Positions 50,276 through 59,208 of a DNA stretch of 64,000 nt are shown here, piece after piece. The DNA comes from Cryptosporangium aurantiacum. Lineage in GTDB: Bacteria; Actinomycetota; Actinomycetes; Mycobacteriales; Cryptosporangiaceae. Every line of letters starts with the position of its first letter. Position 1 is the stretch's first letter. Both the position numbers and the translations under genes were made by a program. The stretch spans positions 96,783 to 160,782 of the forward strand of contig NZ_FRCS01000016.1 of the NCBI RefSeq assembly GCF_900143005.1. Direction: 5' to 3'. A model generated the notes under the pieces. It saw only the letters and a program-made list of their open reading frames with translations. It was not told where the DNA came from and did no database searches.

Positions 50276-52480
50276 TCAACCACGTGGCAGGCGCAGGACA
50301 CGTTCAGCGATGACGTTCAGCTGGATTTCGACCGTGCCACCACCGATCAGCTGCGCCGGAGTGCCCAGCTCGCGCCGGGCGACGTCCACCGGTCCACCCC
50401 GTACCGCCGCCTCCGGGCCGACCAGTGCGAACGTGGCGTCGGCGGCGTCGCGGTGCAGTTGCGCGGAGGCCACCTTGGCCACGCTCGCGCCGGCGCCCGG
50501 CTGCTGCCCGGCGAGCCGCCGCAGCGTCTCCCGGAGGTTGAGCGCCGCGACCGCACTGCCGTAGGCGTGCACCTGGCCGAGGGCCCGGACCGCGTCGGCC
50601 CTGGCGCCGCCGTAGAGGTTCTTCGTGATGATCTCCCGGATCGGATCCTCGTCGACGCTGCCCATCGTCGCGCTGATCGCCGTCCGCTCGTTGCCGAGCG
50701 TCGTGATCGTCAGCCGCCAGCCCTCGCCGGGTGCGCCGACCAGGCAGTCGTCCGGCACGAAGACGCCGTTGAGGAACACCTCGTTGAACTCCGACGCGCC
50801 GGTGGCCTGGCGCAGCGGCCGCACGTCGACGCCCGGCGAGCGCATGTCGACGAGGAAGTAGCTGATGCCCTTGTGCTTGGGCACGTCGGGGTCGGTGCGG
50901 GCGAGGCAGATGCCCCAGTCGGCCTGGTGCGCGCCGGAGTTCCACACCTTCTGCCCGTCCAGCCGCCAGCCGCCGTCGACCTTCACCGCCTTCGTCGACA
51001 GCCCGGCCAGGTCCGAACCGGCGCCGGGTTCGCTGAACAGCTGGCACCAGACGATCTCGCCGCGCAGCGTCGGCGCGGCGAACCGCTCGGCCTGCTCCGG
51101 GGTGCCGTGGGCGAGGATCGTCGGCATCGCCCAGTCGCCGATCACGATCGAGGGCGGGGTGACGTCGCGGCGGGCGAACTCCTCGGCGATGACCAGCTGC
51201 TGGACCGGGGTGGCGTTCAAGCCGTAGGGCGCGGGCCAGTGTGGTGCGATCAGGCCCGCGTCGGCGAGGTGAGTGCGGCGGGGTCCGGTGTGGTGGACGC
51301 CCACGCGGTGGGTGTCCTCCGGGTGGGCCAGCGCGGCGTCGATGACCGCTCCGACGCGGGCGCGGAACTCCGGGTCCACGCCGGTCACCGCGACGCTGCT
51401 GCTCCGGCGGGACGTCAGCGCGGCCTCGCCGAGCTCCGCCTGCCAGACGCCGGTCGGCCCGGTCACCGCGGCCAGGCTCATCGCCCGGCGCCAGTACAGG
51501 TGGACGTCGTGCTCCCAGGTGAAGCCGATACCGCCGAACAGCGTCACGGCTTCGCACGCGGCGTCCACCGCCCGGCCGAGCGCCACGACGGCCGCGCCAC
51601 CGACCGCGAGCCGCTGCTGGTCGGCGGCCTGGTCGAGGCTGCGGACCGCGTCCCAGGCCGCGGCCGCGGCGAGCTCGGACGCGACGAACAGCCGCGCGGC
51701 CTTGTGCTTGACGGCCTGGAACGACCCGATCGGGCGCCCGAACTGCTCCCGCACCAGCGCGTACTCGACGGTCGCCGCGACGCACCAGGCCATCGTGCCT
51801 GCCGCCTCGGCGGCGCTGAGCGCGGTCACCAGGTACCGCACCGCGTCGGCGTCCACGCCCACCAGCTCGGCGTCGGCCGGGACCACGGTGCGGTCCAGAT
51901 CCAGCCGCCCGACGTCCCGAGTGAGGTCCACGCCTTCCTCGACGATGCGCCGCACGCCGTCGGCGGCCGGGTCCATCCGCAGCCACACCGTCCGGTCACC
52001 GGCCACCGCACCGACGACGAGCACGTCGGCGGCGAGCAGTCCGAGCACCGGGCCGCTGCGGCCGCTGAGCGTCCAGCCGCCGTCGGAGGCCTCGGCGGTC
52101 AGGCCGGGCGGCACCAGCGCGGCGGTCACCCCACCGGCCAGTGCGTCCAGCAGCGCGGTGCGGACCGCGCCGTCCGGGGCGCGGGACACCACCGCGGACG
52201 TGAGCACGGTCGGGCCGAACGGCCCCGGCAGCAGTCCCCGGCCGGTCTCTTCCAGCACCACGGCCAGCTCGGCGAGGCCGCCGCCCTGGCCACCGTTCTC
52301 CTCCGGCAGGTGGACGGCGTGCAGGCCCTGCGCCACCAGCGCGGCCCAGTGCGCCGGCCGCTCCCCCGCGGCGAGCGCCGCGAACAGCTCGCGAGTACCG
52401 GACACCGGCGCGTGACGGGCCGCGAAACCGCGCACCGCGGCGCTGAGTTCCTGCTGCTCTTCGGTCACCCCGATCGACAT
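50276..52480 (-). CDS. two-domain acyl-CoA dehydrogenase, FadE34-like
   Basis: 734 residues made of two acyl-CoA dehydrogenase halves. Residues 1-380 end in FGGIGFTWEHDVHLYWRR, the partner-subunit type. Residues 385-734 have WCQLFSEPGAGSDLAGLSTK (flavin contact) and GGGTVEIQLNVIAERVLRLP, the other subunit type. So a heterotetramer pair is joined in one chain, as in mycobacterial FadE34, which acts on the C5 side chain of sterol-CoA. Start ATG 52480 (52534 is further upstream in frame but inside the promoter). Divergent from a ligase gene; its KstR-like neighbour follows. Confidence 0.88.
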   Translation of the reverse strand: MSIGVTEEQQELSAAVRGFAARHAPVSGTRELFAALAAGERPAHWAALVAQGLHAVHLPEENGGQGGGLAELAVVLEETGRGLLPGPFGPTVLTSAVVSRAPDGAVRTALLDALAGGVTAALVPPGLTAEASDGGWTLSGRSGPVLGLLAADVLVVGAVAGDRTVWLRMDPAADGVRRIVEEGVDLTRDVGRLDLDRTVVPADAELVGVDADAVRYLVTALSAAEAAGTMAWCVAATVEYALVREQFGRPIGSFQAVKHKAARLFVASELAAAAAWDAVRSLDQAADQQRLAVGGAAVVALGRAVDAACEAVTLFGGIGFTWEHDVHLYWRRAMSLAAVTGPTGVWQAELGEAALTSRRSSSVAVTGVDPEFRARVGAVIDAALAHPEDTHRVGVHHTGPRRTHLADAGLIAPHWPAPYGLNATPVQQLVIAEEFARRDVTPPSIVIGDWAMPTILAHGTPEQAERFAAPTLRGEIVWCQLFSEPGAGSDLAGLSTKAVKVDGGWRLDGQKVWNSGAHQADWGICLARTDPDVPKHKGISYFLVDMRSPGVDVRPLRQATGASEFNEVFLNGVFVPDDCLVGAPGEGWRLTITTLGNERTAISATMGSVDEDPIREIITKNLYGGARADAVRALGQVHAYGSAVAALNLRETLRRLAGQQPGAGASVAKVASAQLHRDAADATFALVGPEAAVRGGPVDVARRELGTPAQLIGGGTVEIQLNVIAERVLRLPRG

Positions 52481-52483
52481 GCC

Positions 52484-52511
52484 TTGAAAATAGACTTCGA
52501 TTTCAATATTG
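52484..52511. promoter_or_regulatory. divergent promoter/operator between FadE34-like gene and ligase
   Basis: TTGAAA (52484-52489) and TTTCAA (52501-52506) form an inverted repeat with an 11-base spacer, overlapping the palindrome CAATATTG (52504-52511). The minus-strand -10 TATTTT (52487-52492) ends 6 bases before the dehydrogenase ATG, a leaderless arrangement, so a protein here would block it. Confidence 0.5.
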
Positions 52512-52551
52512 TCGAGGCGCTCGCGCCGATCCACCGGCCCATGGAGGTCCG

Positions 52552-54099
52552 ATGGTCTATCCAGGCAGCTACGCGACCACTCGCCCGGATCACCCGGCCG
52601 TCGTGCTGGCCGACGGGCAGACGCTCACGTACGCGGAACTGGAGCGCCGGTCGATCCGGCTCGCTGCCCACCTCCGCGCCGCCGGTCTGCGGCGCGGCGA
52701 CGGAGTCGCGCTGCTCGCCGAGAACCATCTCCGCTTCTTCGAGGTCTACTGGGCCGCGATGCGGTCCGGCCTGTACTTCACCGCGGCGAACTGGCACCTC
52801 GCGCCGGCCGAGGCGGCGTACCTGATCGCCGACTCCGGCGCGCGGGCGCTCGTCACGACCGCGCAGCAGGCGCAGACCGCGGCCGAGGCGGTCGCGACCG
52901 TGCCGGGCTGCACGGTGCGGCTGATGATCGACGGCACGGCACCGGGCTTCGCGAACTACGACGACGCGCTGGCCGCCTCCGACGCCACGCCGCCCCACGA
53001 CCAGCCGCTCGGCCAGGTGATGCTGTACTCCTCCGGCACCACCGGGCGACCGAAGGGCATCCGCCGGGCGTTGCGGGACGTGCAGGTGTCCGATCCGGAG
53101 GCGGCCGGCGTCTCCCGGCTCGGTGGCTTCCTGCTCGGCATGGGCCCCGACACCGTGTATCTGTGCCCGGCGCCGCTCTACCACGCGGCCGGGCTGCAGT
53201 GGTCGGCCGGCGTCCACGAGCTGGGCGGCACGCTCGTGCAGCTGCCCCGGTTCGACGCCGAGGAGCTGCTGCGGGTGATTGAGCGCTACCGGGTCACACA
53301 CGTCCAGGTGGTGCCGACGATGCTGGTGCGGCTGCTCAAGCTGCCGGAGGAGGTCCGGCGGTCCTACGACCTGTCCAGCCTCCGGTACGTGATCCACGCC
53401 GCGGCGCCCTGCCCGCCGGACGTCAAGCGGCAGACGCTCGATTGGCTCGGGCCGATCGTCCACGAGTACTACGCGGCCACCGAGGGCGCGGGCCTGACCT
53501 ACATCGGGCCGGAAGACTGGCTGGCGCACCCGGGGTCGGTCGGGAAGGCGCTCCTCGGGGAGCCGCACATCTGCGACGAGCAGGGCCGGGAACTGCCGCC
53601 CGGCGAGCCGGGGCTGATCTACTTCGGACAGGACGGCCCGCCGTTCGAGTACCACCGCGCGGCGGAGAAGACCGCCGAGAGCAGGCACCCCGCCTACCCG
53701 AACTGGACGACGACCGGCGACGTCGGGTACCTCGACGAGGACGGCTACCTGTACCTGACCGACCGGAAGAATTTCACGATCATCTCCGGCGGCGTGAACA
53801 TCTACCCGGCCGAGATCGAGTCGTGCCTGGCGCTGCACCCGAAGATCAGCGACGTCGCGGTGATCGGGCTACCCGACCCGGAGATGGGCGAGTTCGTGCA
53901 CGCGGTCGTCGAGCCCGCGCCCGGCGTCGACGGGACGGCCGAGCTGGCCGAGGAGTTGCGCGCGTACGTCCGGCAGCACCTGGCCGGGTTCAAGGTGCCG
54001 CGCAGCGTCGATTTCCGCGCGACGCTGCCCCGGCTGCCGACCGGCAAGCTGCAGAAGAGCGCGCTCCGCGCGGAGTATTTGGAGTCCGCACACTCCTGA
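52552..54099 (+). CDS. acyl-CoA ligase (FadD type)
   Basis: 515 residues. ATP loop LYSSGTTGRPKG near residue 158, YYAATEGAGLTYIG, WTTTGDVGYLDEDGYLYL, hinge DRKNFTIISGGVNIYP and catalytic Lys in LPTGKLQKSALR. The EYYAATEG form is seen in sterol- and bile-acid-type ligases (FadD3/FadD17/FadD19 group). GGAGG lies 4 bases before the ATG. Divergent from the FadE34-like dehydrogenase, as expected if it makes that enzyme's CoA substrate. Confidence 0.91.
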   Translation: MVYPGSYATTRPDHPAVVLADGQTLTYAELERRSIRLAAHLRAAGLRRGDGVALLAENHLRFFEVYWAAMRSGLYFTAANWHLAPAEAAYLIADSGARALVTTAQQAQTAAEAVATVPGCTVRLMIDGTAPGFANYDDALAASDATPPHDQPLGQVMLYSSGTTGRPKGIRRALRDVQVSDPEAAGVSRLGGFLLGMGPDTVYLCPAPLYHAAGLQWSAGVHELGGTLVQLPRFDAEELLRVIERYRVTHVQVVPTMLVRLLKLPEEVRRSYDLSSLRYVIHAAAPCPPDVKRQTLDWLGPIVHEYYAATEGAGLTYIGPEDWLAHPGSVGKALLGEPHICDEQGRELPPGEPGLIYFGQDGPPFEYHRAAEKTAESRHPAYPNWTTTGDVGYLDEDGYLYLTDRKNFTIISGGVNIYPAEIESCLALHPKISDVAVIGLPDPEMGEFVHAVVEPAPGVDGTAELAEELRAYVRQHLAGFKVPRSVDFRATLPRLPTGKLQKSALRAEYLESAHS

Positions 54100-54105
54100 C
54101 GCTCG

Positions 54106-54122
54106 TTTTATACAAAATAAAG
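54106..54122 (+). promoter_or_regulatory. AT-rich promoter upstream of second ligase
   Basis: TTTTATACAAAATAAAG in the 61-bp gap between two ligase genes, with TATACA as a possible -10. The following gene has GGAGGG 6 bases before its ATG. TTTATACA also occurs in the dioxygenase promoter (951-958). Confidence 0.4.
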
Positions 54123-54160
54123 AATCCTCAGGCCGTCCACGCTCCCCCGGAGGGCTACCG

Positions 54161-55804
54161 ATGCTGACCAACGACCTCGACCGCCTCCCGTCCGAGATGC
54201 GCACCGCCCTCTGCGGCCCGGGAAGCCCGTTCGAACTCACCCGGGAATCCGTCCGGGGTGTCGAGCTGACCGTCTTCGCACGCCGCCCACCGCACCTGCC
54301 CGGCCTGCTGCTCGCTGCCGCCGAACAGCACGGCGACCGGCCCTACCTGGTCTTTCCGGATCGCCGGCTCACGTACAAGGAGACCGTCGGCGAGATCCCC
54401 GCGGTCGCCGCGGTGCTCCGCGACCGGCACGGCATCGGGCACGGCGACCGGGTGGCGGTGGTCGGGCCCAACAGCCTCGAATACGCGGTGACGCTCTGGG
54501 CGGTGGCCTGGCTGGGCGCGATCAGCGTCAGCCTCAACGGCTGGTGGACCGGGCCGGAGATGCGCCACGGCCTCCAACTGGCCGAACCGAAACTGCTGAT
54601 CGGTGAGGACCGCCAGCTGGAGCGGCTCGGTGACACGGAATTACCGGCTGTGCCTACCGTGACGTTCGCCGCGCTGTTCGCCGCGCACGACGCGGACAAG
54701 CCCGGCGCGCCGATCGCGCCGGACCTGGCCGAGGACGACGCGGTCTCGATCCTGTTCACCAGCGGCACCACCGGCCGGCCGAAGGGCGCGGTGATCACCC
54801 ACCGCGGGCTGGTCAACTTCGCCCAGGACAGCCAACTGCGCGGATACACCGAGGCGATCCTGTCCGGACAGACCGACCCGCCGCCCGGCCCGCCGGTCGC
54901 GCTGGTCGTCAGCCCGTTCTTCCACATCTCCGGGCTCGCCCCGCTGCTGGCCGGTGGGCCGTTCAACGGGATGGCGATGGTGTTCCCGCCGCGCGGCCGC
55001 TGGGACCCGGACGTCCATCTCGAGCTGACCACCCGCTACGGCGTCACCCAGTGGTCCGGCGTTCCGACCCAGCTGCTGCGGCTACTGCGGATGGTCGCCG
55101 CCGACCCGCAGCGGTACGACGTCAGCCAGTTACGGACGATCGGCATGGGTGGGGCACCGATCTCCACCGAGCTCGCGGTCCTGCTCGGGAGCGTCATCCC
55201 GGGCGCCCGCCCGGCCCAGGGGTTCGGGATGAGCGAGACCTGCGGGCAGGGCACCACGATCGCGGGCGCGCGGATGGTCGACAACCCGCAGTCGATCGGC
55301 CTGGCGACCCCGACGTCGGAGGTCATGCTCGGCGACGTCGGAGACGACGGCATCGGAGAAATCCGCGTCCGCACCCCCAGCGTCTTCCTCGGCTACTGGA
55401 ACGACCCGGACGCCACCGCCGCGGTCCTCGACGCCGACGGCTGGTACCGCACCGGCGACTACGGGCGTGTCGTGGACGGCATGCTCCAATTGGAGAGCCG
55501 GCTGCGGGACATGATCATCCGGGGCGGTGAGAACATCTACCCGATCGAGATCGAGAATCGCCTCTCCGAACACCCCGACGTGCTCGACGCGGCGGTCATC
55601 GGCGTTCCGCACGACGAACTCGGCCAGGAAGTGATGGCCGTCGTCGTGGCCCCGAACCTCACGGTCGCCGACATCCAGGCCTGGGCCGGCGAGACGCTGG
55701 CGCCGTACAAGGTGCCCGCGCACGTCCGGTTCGTCGACGCGTTGCCCTACAGCGCGACCGGAAAACTGTTGAAGCGGGAGCTCGAGAAGCAGATCGCCGA
55801 CTAG
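54161..55804 (+). CDS. acyl-CoA ligase (FadD type)
   Basis: 547 residues. ATP loop LFTSGTTGRPKG near residue 198, GFGMSETCGQGTTI, GWYRTGDYGRVVDG, hinge LRDMIIRGGENIYPIEIE and catalytic Lys in YSATGKLLKREL. An extra N-terminal segment of about 50 residues precedes the AMP-binding domain. Different subgroup from the ligase just upstream, so probably a second acid. Stop TAG is followed directly by the carboxyltransferase ATG. Confidence 0.92.
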   Translation: MLTNDLDRLPSEMRTALCGPGSPFELTRESVRGVELTVFARRPPHLPGLLLAAAEQHGDRPYLVFPDRRLTYKETVGEIPAVAAVLRDRHGIGHGDRVAVVGPNSLEYAVTLWAVAWLGAISVSLNGWWTGPEMRHGLQLAEPKLLIGEDRQLERLGDTELPAVPTVTFAALFAAHDADKPGAPIAPDLAEDDAVSILFTSGTTGRPKGAVITHRGLVNFAQDSQLRGYTEAILSGQTDPPPGPPVALVVSPFFHISGLAPLLAGGPFNGMAMVFPPRGRWDPDVHLELTTRYGVTQWSGVPTQLLRLLRMVAADPQRYDVSQLRTIGMGGAPISTELAVLLGSVIPGARPAQGFGMSETCGQGTTIAGARMVDNPQSIGLATPTSEVMLGDVGDDGIGEIRVRTPSVFLGYWNDPDATAAVLDADGWYRTGDYGRVVDGMLQLESRLRDMIIRGGENIYPIEIENRLSEHPDVLDAAVIGVPHDELGQEVMAVVVAPNLTVADIQAWAGETLAPYKVPAHVRFVDALPYSATGKLLKRELEKQIAD

Positions 55805-57301
55805 ATGGACGAGTTGCACGGCTGGGGCCCGGCGCTGGAGGAGATCGAGCGCCGGAAGGCCGCAGCGACCGGCATGGGCGGTCCGGCCCGGCTGGCCCGG
55901 CAGGCCGAACGCGGCCGCCTGGACGCCCGAGGCCGGCTCGCCGCACTGTTCGACCCCGGCACGTTCACCGAGCTGGGGCAGCTGATGGGCGCGGCCGAGG
56001 ATCCGCCGGTCAACGCCGACGGATTCGTGGCCGGGTGGGGCCGGGTCGACGGGCGCCCGGTGCTGGCCGGTGCCGAGGACGTTACGGTGCTCGGCGGCTC
56101 GATCGGCGCGAGCTCGTCGGACAAGCGGTACCGGCTCTGCCAGCTGGCCGCCCAGGAGCGCGTGCCGCTGGTGGTGCTGCTGGAAGGGGCCGGTCACCGG
56201 GTCAGCGAGGCCGGGCGTCCCGGGCGGCGCCCCGGCGACCTCGGCGGGATGGTCGACCTGTCCGGGCGGGTGCCGCTGGTCTGCCTCGTGCTCGGCGCGT
56301 CGGCCGGGCACGGTGCGCTGTTCGCGCCGCTCTCGGACTACGTGGTGATGACCGAGAGTGCGTCGATCTTCGCCGCCGGGCCCCCGCTGGTCCGGTCGGC
56401 GACCGGCGAGGTGATCACCAAGGAGGATCTCGGTGGGCCTCCGGTGGCGGTGGCGACCGGCGGCGTCGTGCACGACGTCGTCCACGACGATGGGGACGCG
56501 ATCGCGCGCGCCCGCCGCTACCTGGCGCACTTCCCCGCGAACGCGTGGGAACCGCCGCCGGAGCGGCGCGGCGCCGACACCGGCCGTCGTCGCGTCGACG
56601 TGCTCGGCCTGATCCCGCCGGACCCGCGCCGTCCGTACCCGATCACACCGGTGCTGGAGGAGGTCGTCGACGACGGGGACCTGTTCGTCGTGCAGGCCGG
56701 GTTCGGTGCGTCGATCGTCACCGCGCTGGCGTTCCTCGGCGGGCGCAGCGTGGCGATCGTCGCGAACGACCCGAGCGTGCGGGCGGGCACGATCGACAGC
56801 GACGCCGCCGACAAGGCCGCGCACTTCCTGCAGGTGGCCGGCGCGTTCGGACTGCCGTGCGTGTTCCTCGCCGACAACCCCGGTGTGCTGGCGGGCAGCG
56901 GCGCCGAGCGCAGCGGGATCCTCCGACACGCCGCCCGCCTCTACGCCGTCCAGCACCGGCTTCGCGTCCCGAAGTTGCACGTCACGCTGCGCAAGGCGTT
57001 CGGCTTCGGCTCGTCGGTGATGGCGATGAACCCGTTCGACGGCCAGACGGTCACGCTCGCGTTCCCGTCGATCACGCTCGGGGCGCTGCCCGCGGCGTCC
57101 GACGCGAGCGCGATCGACGATCCGGACGAGCGGGCGCGGCTCGCCAGGGAGCAGGCCGCCGCATCGCTCAACGGCGCGGCGAGCCTCGCGTACGACGACG
57201 TCATCGACCCGCGGGACCTGCGGAACGCACTGCTCGCGGGTCTCGAGCTGGCGGACGCTCGGTACGGAGCCACCGGTCCCGGAGAGGGGATCCTGCCGTG
57301 A
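55805..57301 (+). CDS. acyl-CoA carboxyltransferase (carboxylase beta subunit)
   Basis: 498 residues with two crotonase-fold halves. CoA-side: GGSIGASSSDKRYRLCQLAA, LLEGAGHRV, GASAGHGALFAPLSDYV; biotin-side: FVVQAGFGASIVTALAFLGG and RKAFGFGSSVMAMNPFD. It transfers CO2 from biotin to an acyl-CoA, or in reverse decarboxylates one. No biotin carboxylase or biotin carrier gene is in the window, so it must borrow one or act as a decarboxylase-type subunit. Coupled to the upstream ligase and overlapping the LLM gene by 4 bp. Confidence 0.88.
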   Translation: MDELHGWGPALEEIERRKAAATGMGGPARLARQAERGRLDARGRLAALFDPGTFTELGQLMGAAEDPPVNADGFVAGWGRVDGRPVLAGAEDVTVLGGSIGASSSDKRYRLCQLAAQERVPLVVLLEGAGHRVSEAGRPGRRPGDLGGMVDLSGRVPLVCLVLGASAGHGALFAPLSDYVVMTESASIFAAGPPLVRSATGEVITKEDLGGPPVAVATGGVVHDVVHDDGDAIARARRYLAHFPANAWEPPPERRGADTGRRRVDVLGLIPPDPRRPYPITPVLEEVVDDGDLFVVQAGFGASIVTALAFLGGRSVAIVANDPSVRAGTIDSDAADKAAHFLQVAGAFGLPCVFLADNPGVLAGSGAERSGILRHAARLYAVQHRLRVPKLHVTLRKAFGFGSSVMAMNPFDGQTVTLAFPSITLGALPAASDASAIDDPDERARLAREQAAASLNGAASLAYDDVIDPRDLRNALLAGLELADARYGATGPGEGILP

Positions 57302-58290
57302 AGCTGGGCCTGCGCCTCAACCTGTACCGGGCCGCCCGGTTGGACGTCCCGCTCGACCTGGTGCGCCGCGCCGAAGCGCTCGGTTACCACTCGGTGTGGA
57401 CCGCCGAGGCGTACGGCGCGGACGCGCTGACCCCGCTGGCGTACCTGGCCGCGCACACCCGCCGGATCACGCTCGGCACGGCCGTCGTGCAGCTGGCCGC
57501 CCGGCCGCCGGCGACGCTGGCCATGCAGGCGATGACGATCGACGCGCTGGCCGGCGGCGGGCGGCTGATCCTCGGCATCGGACTGTCCGGCCCGCAGATC
57601 GTCGAGGGCTGGTACGGCCAGCCGTGGGGGCGGCCGCACGCCCGGCTGCGCGACTACGTGACGATCGTCCGCGCGGTGCTCGACCGCGCCGAGCCGGTGC
57701 GCCACGACGGCGCGGAGATCCAGCTCCCCTACACCGGACCGGGAGCGCTCGGCCAGGGCAAGCCGCTGCGGTCGATCCTCCACCCGGCGGCGCCGATCCC
57801 GCTCTGGCTGGCCACCGGCGGACCGCGCAACACCGCACTCGCCGCGGAGGTGGCGGACGGCTGGCTACCGATGGGGCTCGGCCCGTCCGGCGTCCCGGCG
57901 TCGATGCGCCGCCCGGGCTTCGACGTCTTCACCGGCGCGACCGTGCGGATCACCGACGACGTCGGCGGCACGCTCGACGCGATGCGGCCGCTGACCGCGA
58001 TGTACGTCGGCGGGATGGGCAGCGCGTCCCACAACTACCACCGGGACGCGATGGCCCGGCGCGGGTTCGCCGACGCCGCCGACCGGATCGGCGAGCTGTG
58101 GCGGGCCGGCCGCCGCGCCGAGGCCGAGGCGGCGGTGCCGGTGGAGTACCTGGAACAGTCCGCGCTGCTCGGGTCGGTGGCGCGGATCCGGCGGCGGTGG
58201 AACGCCGGGTTCGTGCCGGACGGCGTCACCGGCGTGATCGTCGACGTCGGAGGCGTTTCGGAACTCGAGCTGATGGCGGAGCTGATATGA
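57298..58290 (+). CDS. LLM-class (F420-type) oxidoreductase
   Basis: 330 residues, GTG start overlapping the preceding stop (GTGA). Family marks: KLGLRLNLYRAARLDVPLDL, GYHSVWTAEAYGADALTPLA, RITLGTAVVQLAARPPATLA, LGIGLSGPQIVEGWYGQPW, and PLWLATGGPRN. Actinobacterial members of this subgroup (LLM F420-dependent, as in sterol and lipid clusters) reduce or oxidise CoA-linked or alcohol substrates. The cofactor is inferred from the family. Confidence 0.87.
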   Translation: MKLGLRLNLYRAARLDVPLDLVRRAEALGYHSVWTAEAYGADALTPLAYLAAHTRRITLGTAVVQLAARPPATLAMQAMTIDALAGGGRLILGIGLSGPQIVEGWYGQPWGRPHARLRDYVTIVRAVLDRAEPVRHDGAEIQLPYTGPGALGQGKPLRSILHPAAPIPLWLATGGPRNTALAAEVADGWLPMGLGPSGVPASMRRPGFDVFTGATVRITDDVGGTLDAMRPLTAMYVGGMGSASHNYHRDAMARRGFADAADRIGELWRAGRRAEAEAAVPVEYLEQSALLGSVARIRRRWNAGFVPDGVTGVIVDVGGVSELELMAELI

Positions 58291-59069
58291 ACGATGTTCT
58301 CCTCGTGGACGCGCCGGCCGACGGCGTCCGGCGGGTGACGCTCAACCGGCCGGAGAAGCGCAACGCGCTCTCCCCCGCACTGCTGACCGCGCTGCTCGGC
58401 GCGCTGCGCGCGCACGACGCGGACCCGGACGTCCGGGTGACGATCGTCCGCGGCGCCGGCCCGTGCTTCTCGTCCGGTTACGACCTGTCGACGTCGCTGC
58501 TGGACGGTGCCGACGCCGCACCGGGCGACGGGCAGTGGGCGCGCCAGGCCAACGACAACTGGTTCGGAGTCTGGGACCTCGCCAAGCCGGTGATCGCACA
58601 GATCCACGGGTACGCGATCGCGGGCGCGACCGAGCTGGCGTCGGCCTGCGACCTCGTGTACGTCGCCGAGGACGCCCGGATCAGCTACCCGGTGGTGCGG
58701 GTCGCGAGCCCGCCGGACTGGCAGTACCACACGGTGCTGCTCGGGCTGCGGCGCGCGATGGAGCTGATGCTCACCGGCGACGCGGTGGACGGCGTCGAGG
58801 CGGCGCGGATCGGGTTCGCGAACCGGGCGTATCCGGCCGCGGACCTCGAGGAAGCCGTTCTGGCGGTCGCGATCCGCATCGCCGGGATTCCCAGCGACCT
58901 CACCCAGCTCAACAAACGCTCGGTGCACCGCGCGTTCGACGTCTGGGGCGCCCGCGCCGCGATCCGGGCGGGCACCGAGCTGCAGGCGCTGGCCGCCCAC
59001 ACCGAGTCCTCCCGCCGGTTCCGGGCCGACGCGCTCGACGCGGTGAAACGCGCCGCCCGCGGCGAGTAG
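58287..59069 (+). CDS. enoyl-CoA hydratase/isomerase family protein
   Basis: 260 residues, crotonase fold. RPEKRNALS at the N-terminus, oxyanion segments FSSGYDLSTSL and YAIAGATELASACDLVYVAE. The first catalytic Glu position has Glu in ATELAS; a second is not obvious, so isomerase or hydrolase activity remains possible. Start overlaps the LLM stop (ATGA). Last gene of the plus-strand operon that began at 52552. The 139 bp after it hold no gene. Confidence 0.87.
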   Translation: MNDVLLVDAPADGVRRVTLNRPEKRNALSPALLTALLGALRAHDADPDVRVTIVRGAGPCFSSGYDLSTSLLDGADAAPGDGQWARQANDNWFGVWDLAKPVIAQIHGYAIAGATELASACDLVYVAEDARISYPVVRVASPPDWQYHTVLLGLRRAMELMLTGDAVDGVEAARIGFANRAYPAADLEEAVLAVAIRIAGIPSDLTQLNKRSVHRAFDVWGARAAIRAGTELQALAAHTESSRRFRADALDAVKRAARGE

Positions 59070-59208
59070 CCAACGCGCGCGAGGCCACGTCCTACGACCC
59101 AGCTCCGGCGCGAATTTCGCTCGTGCGTCCAGCACCTCCAGACCGATCAAGCGGCCCGCTTGCATCGAAATCCAAGTTGATCATGCGTTCACATCGACGA
59201 TCTCGCGC

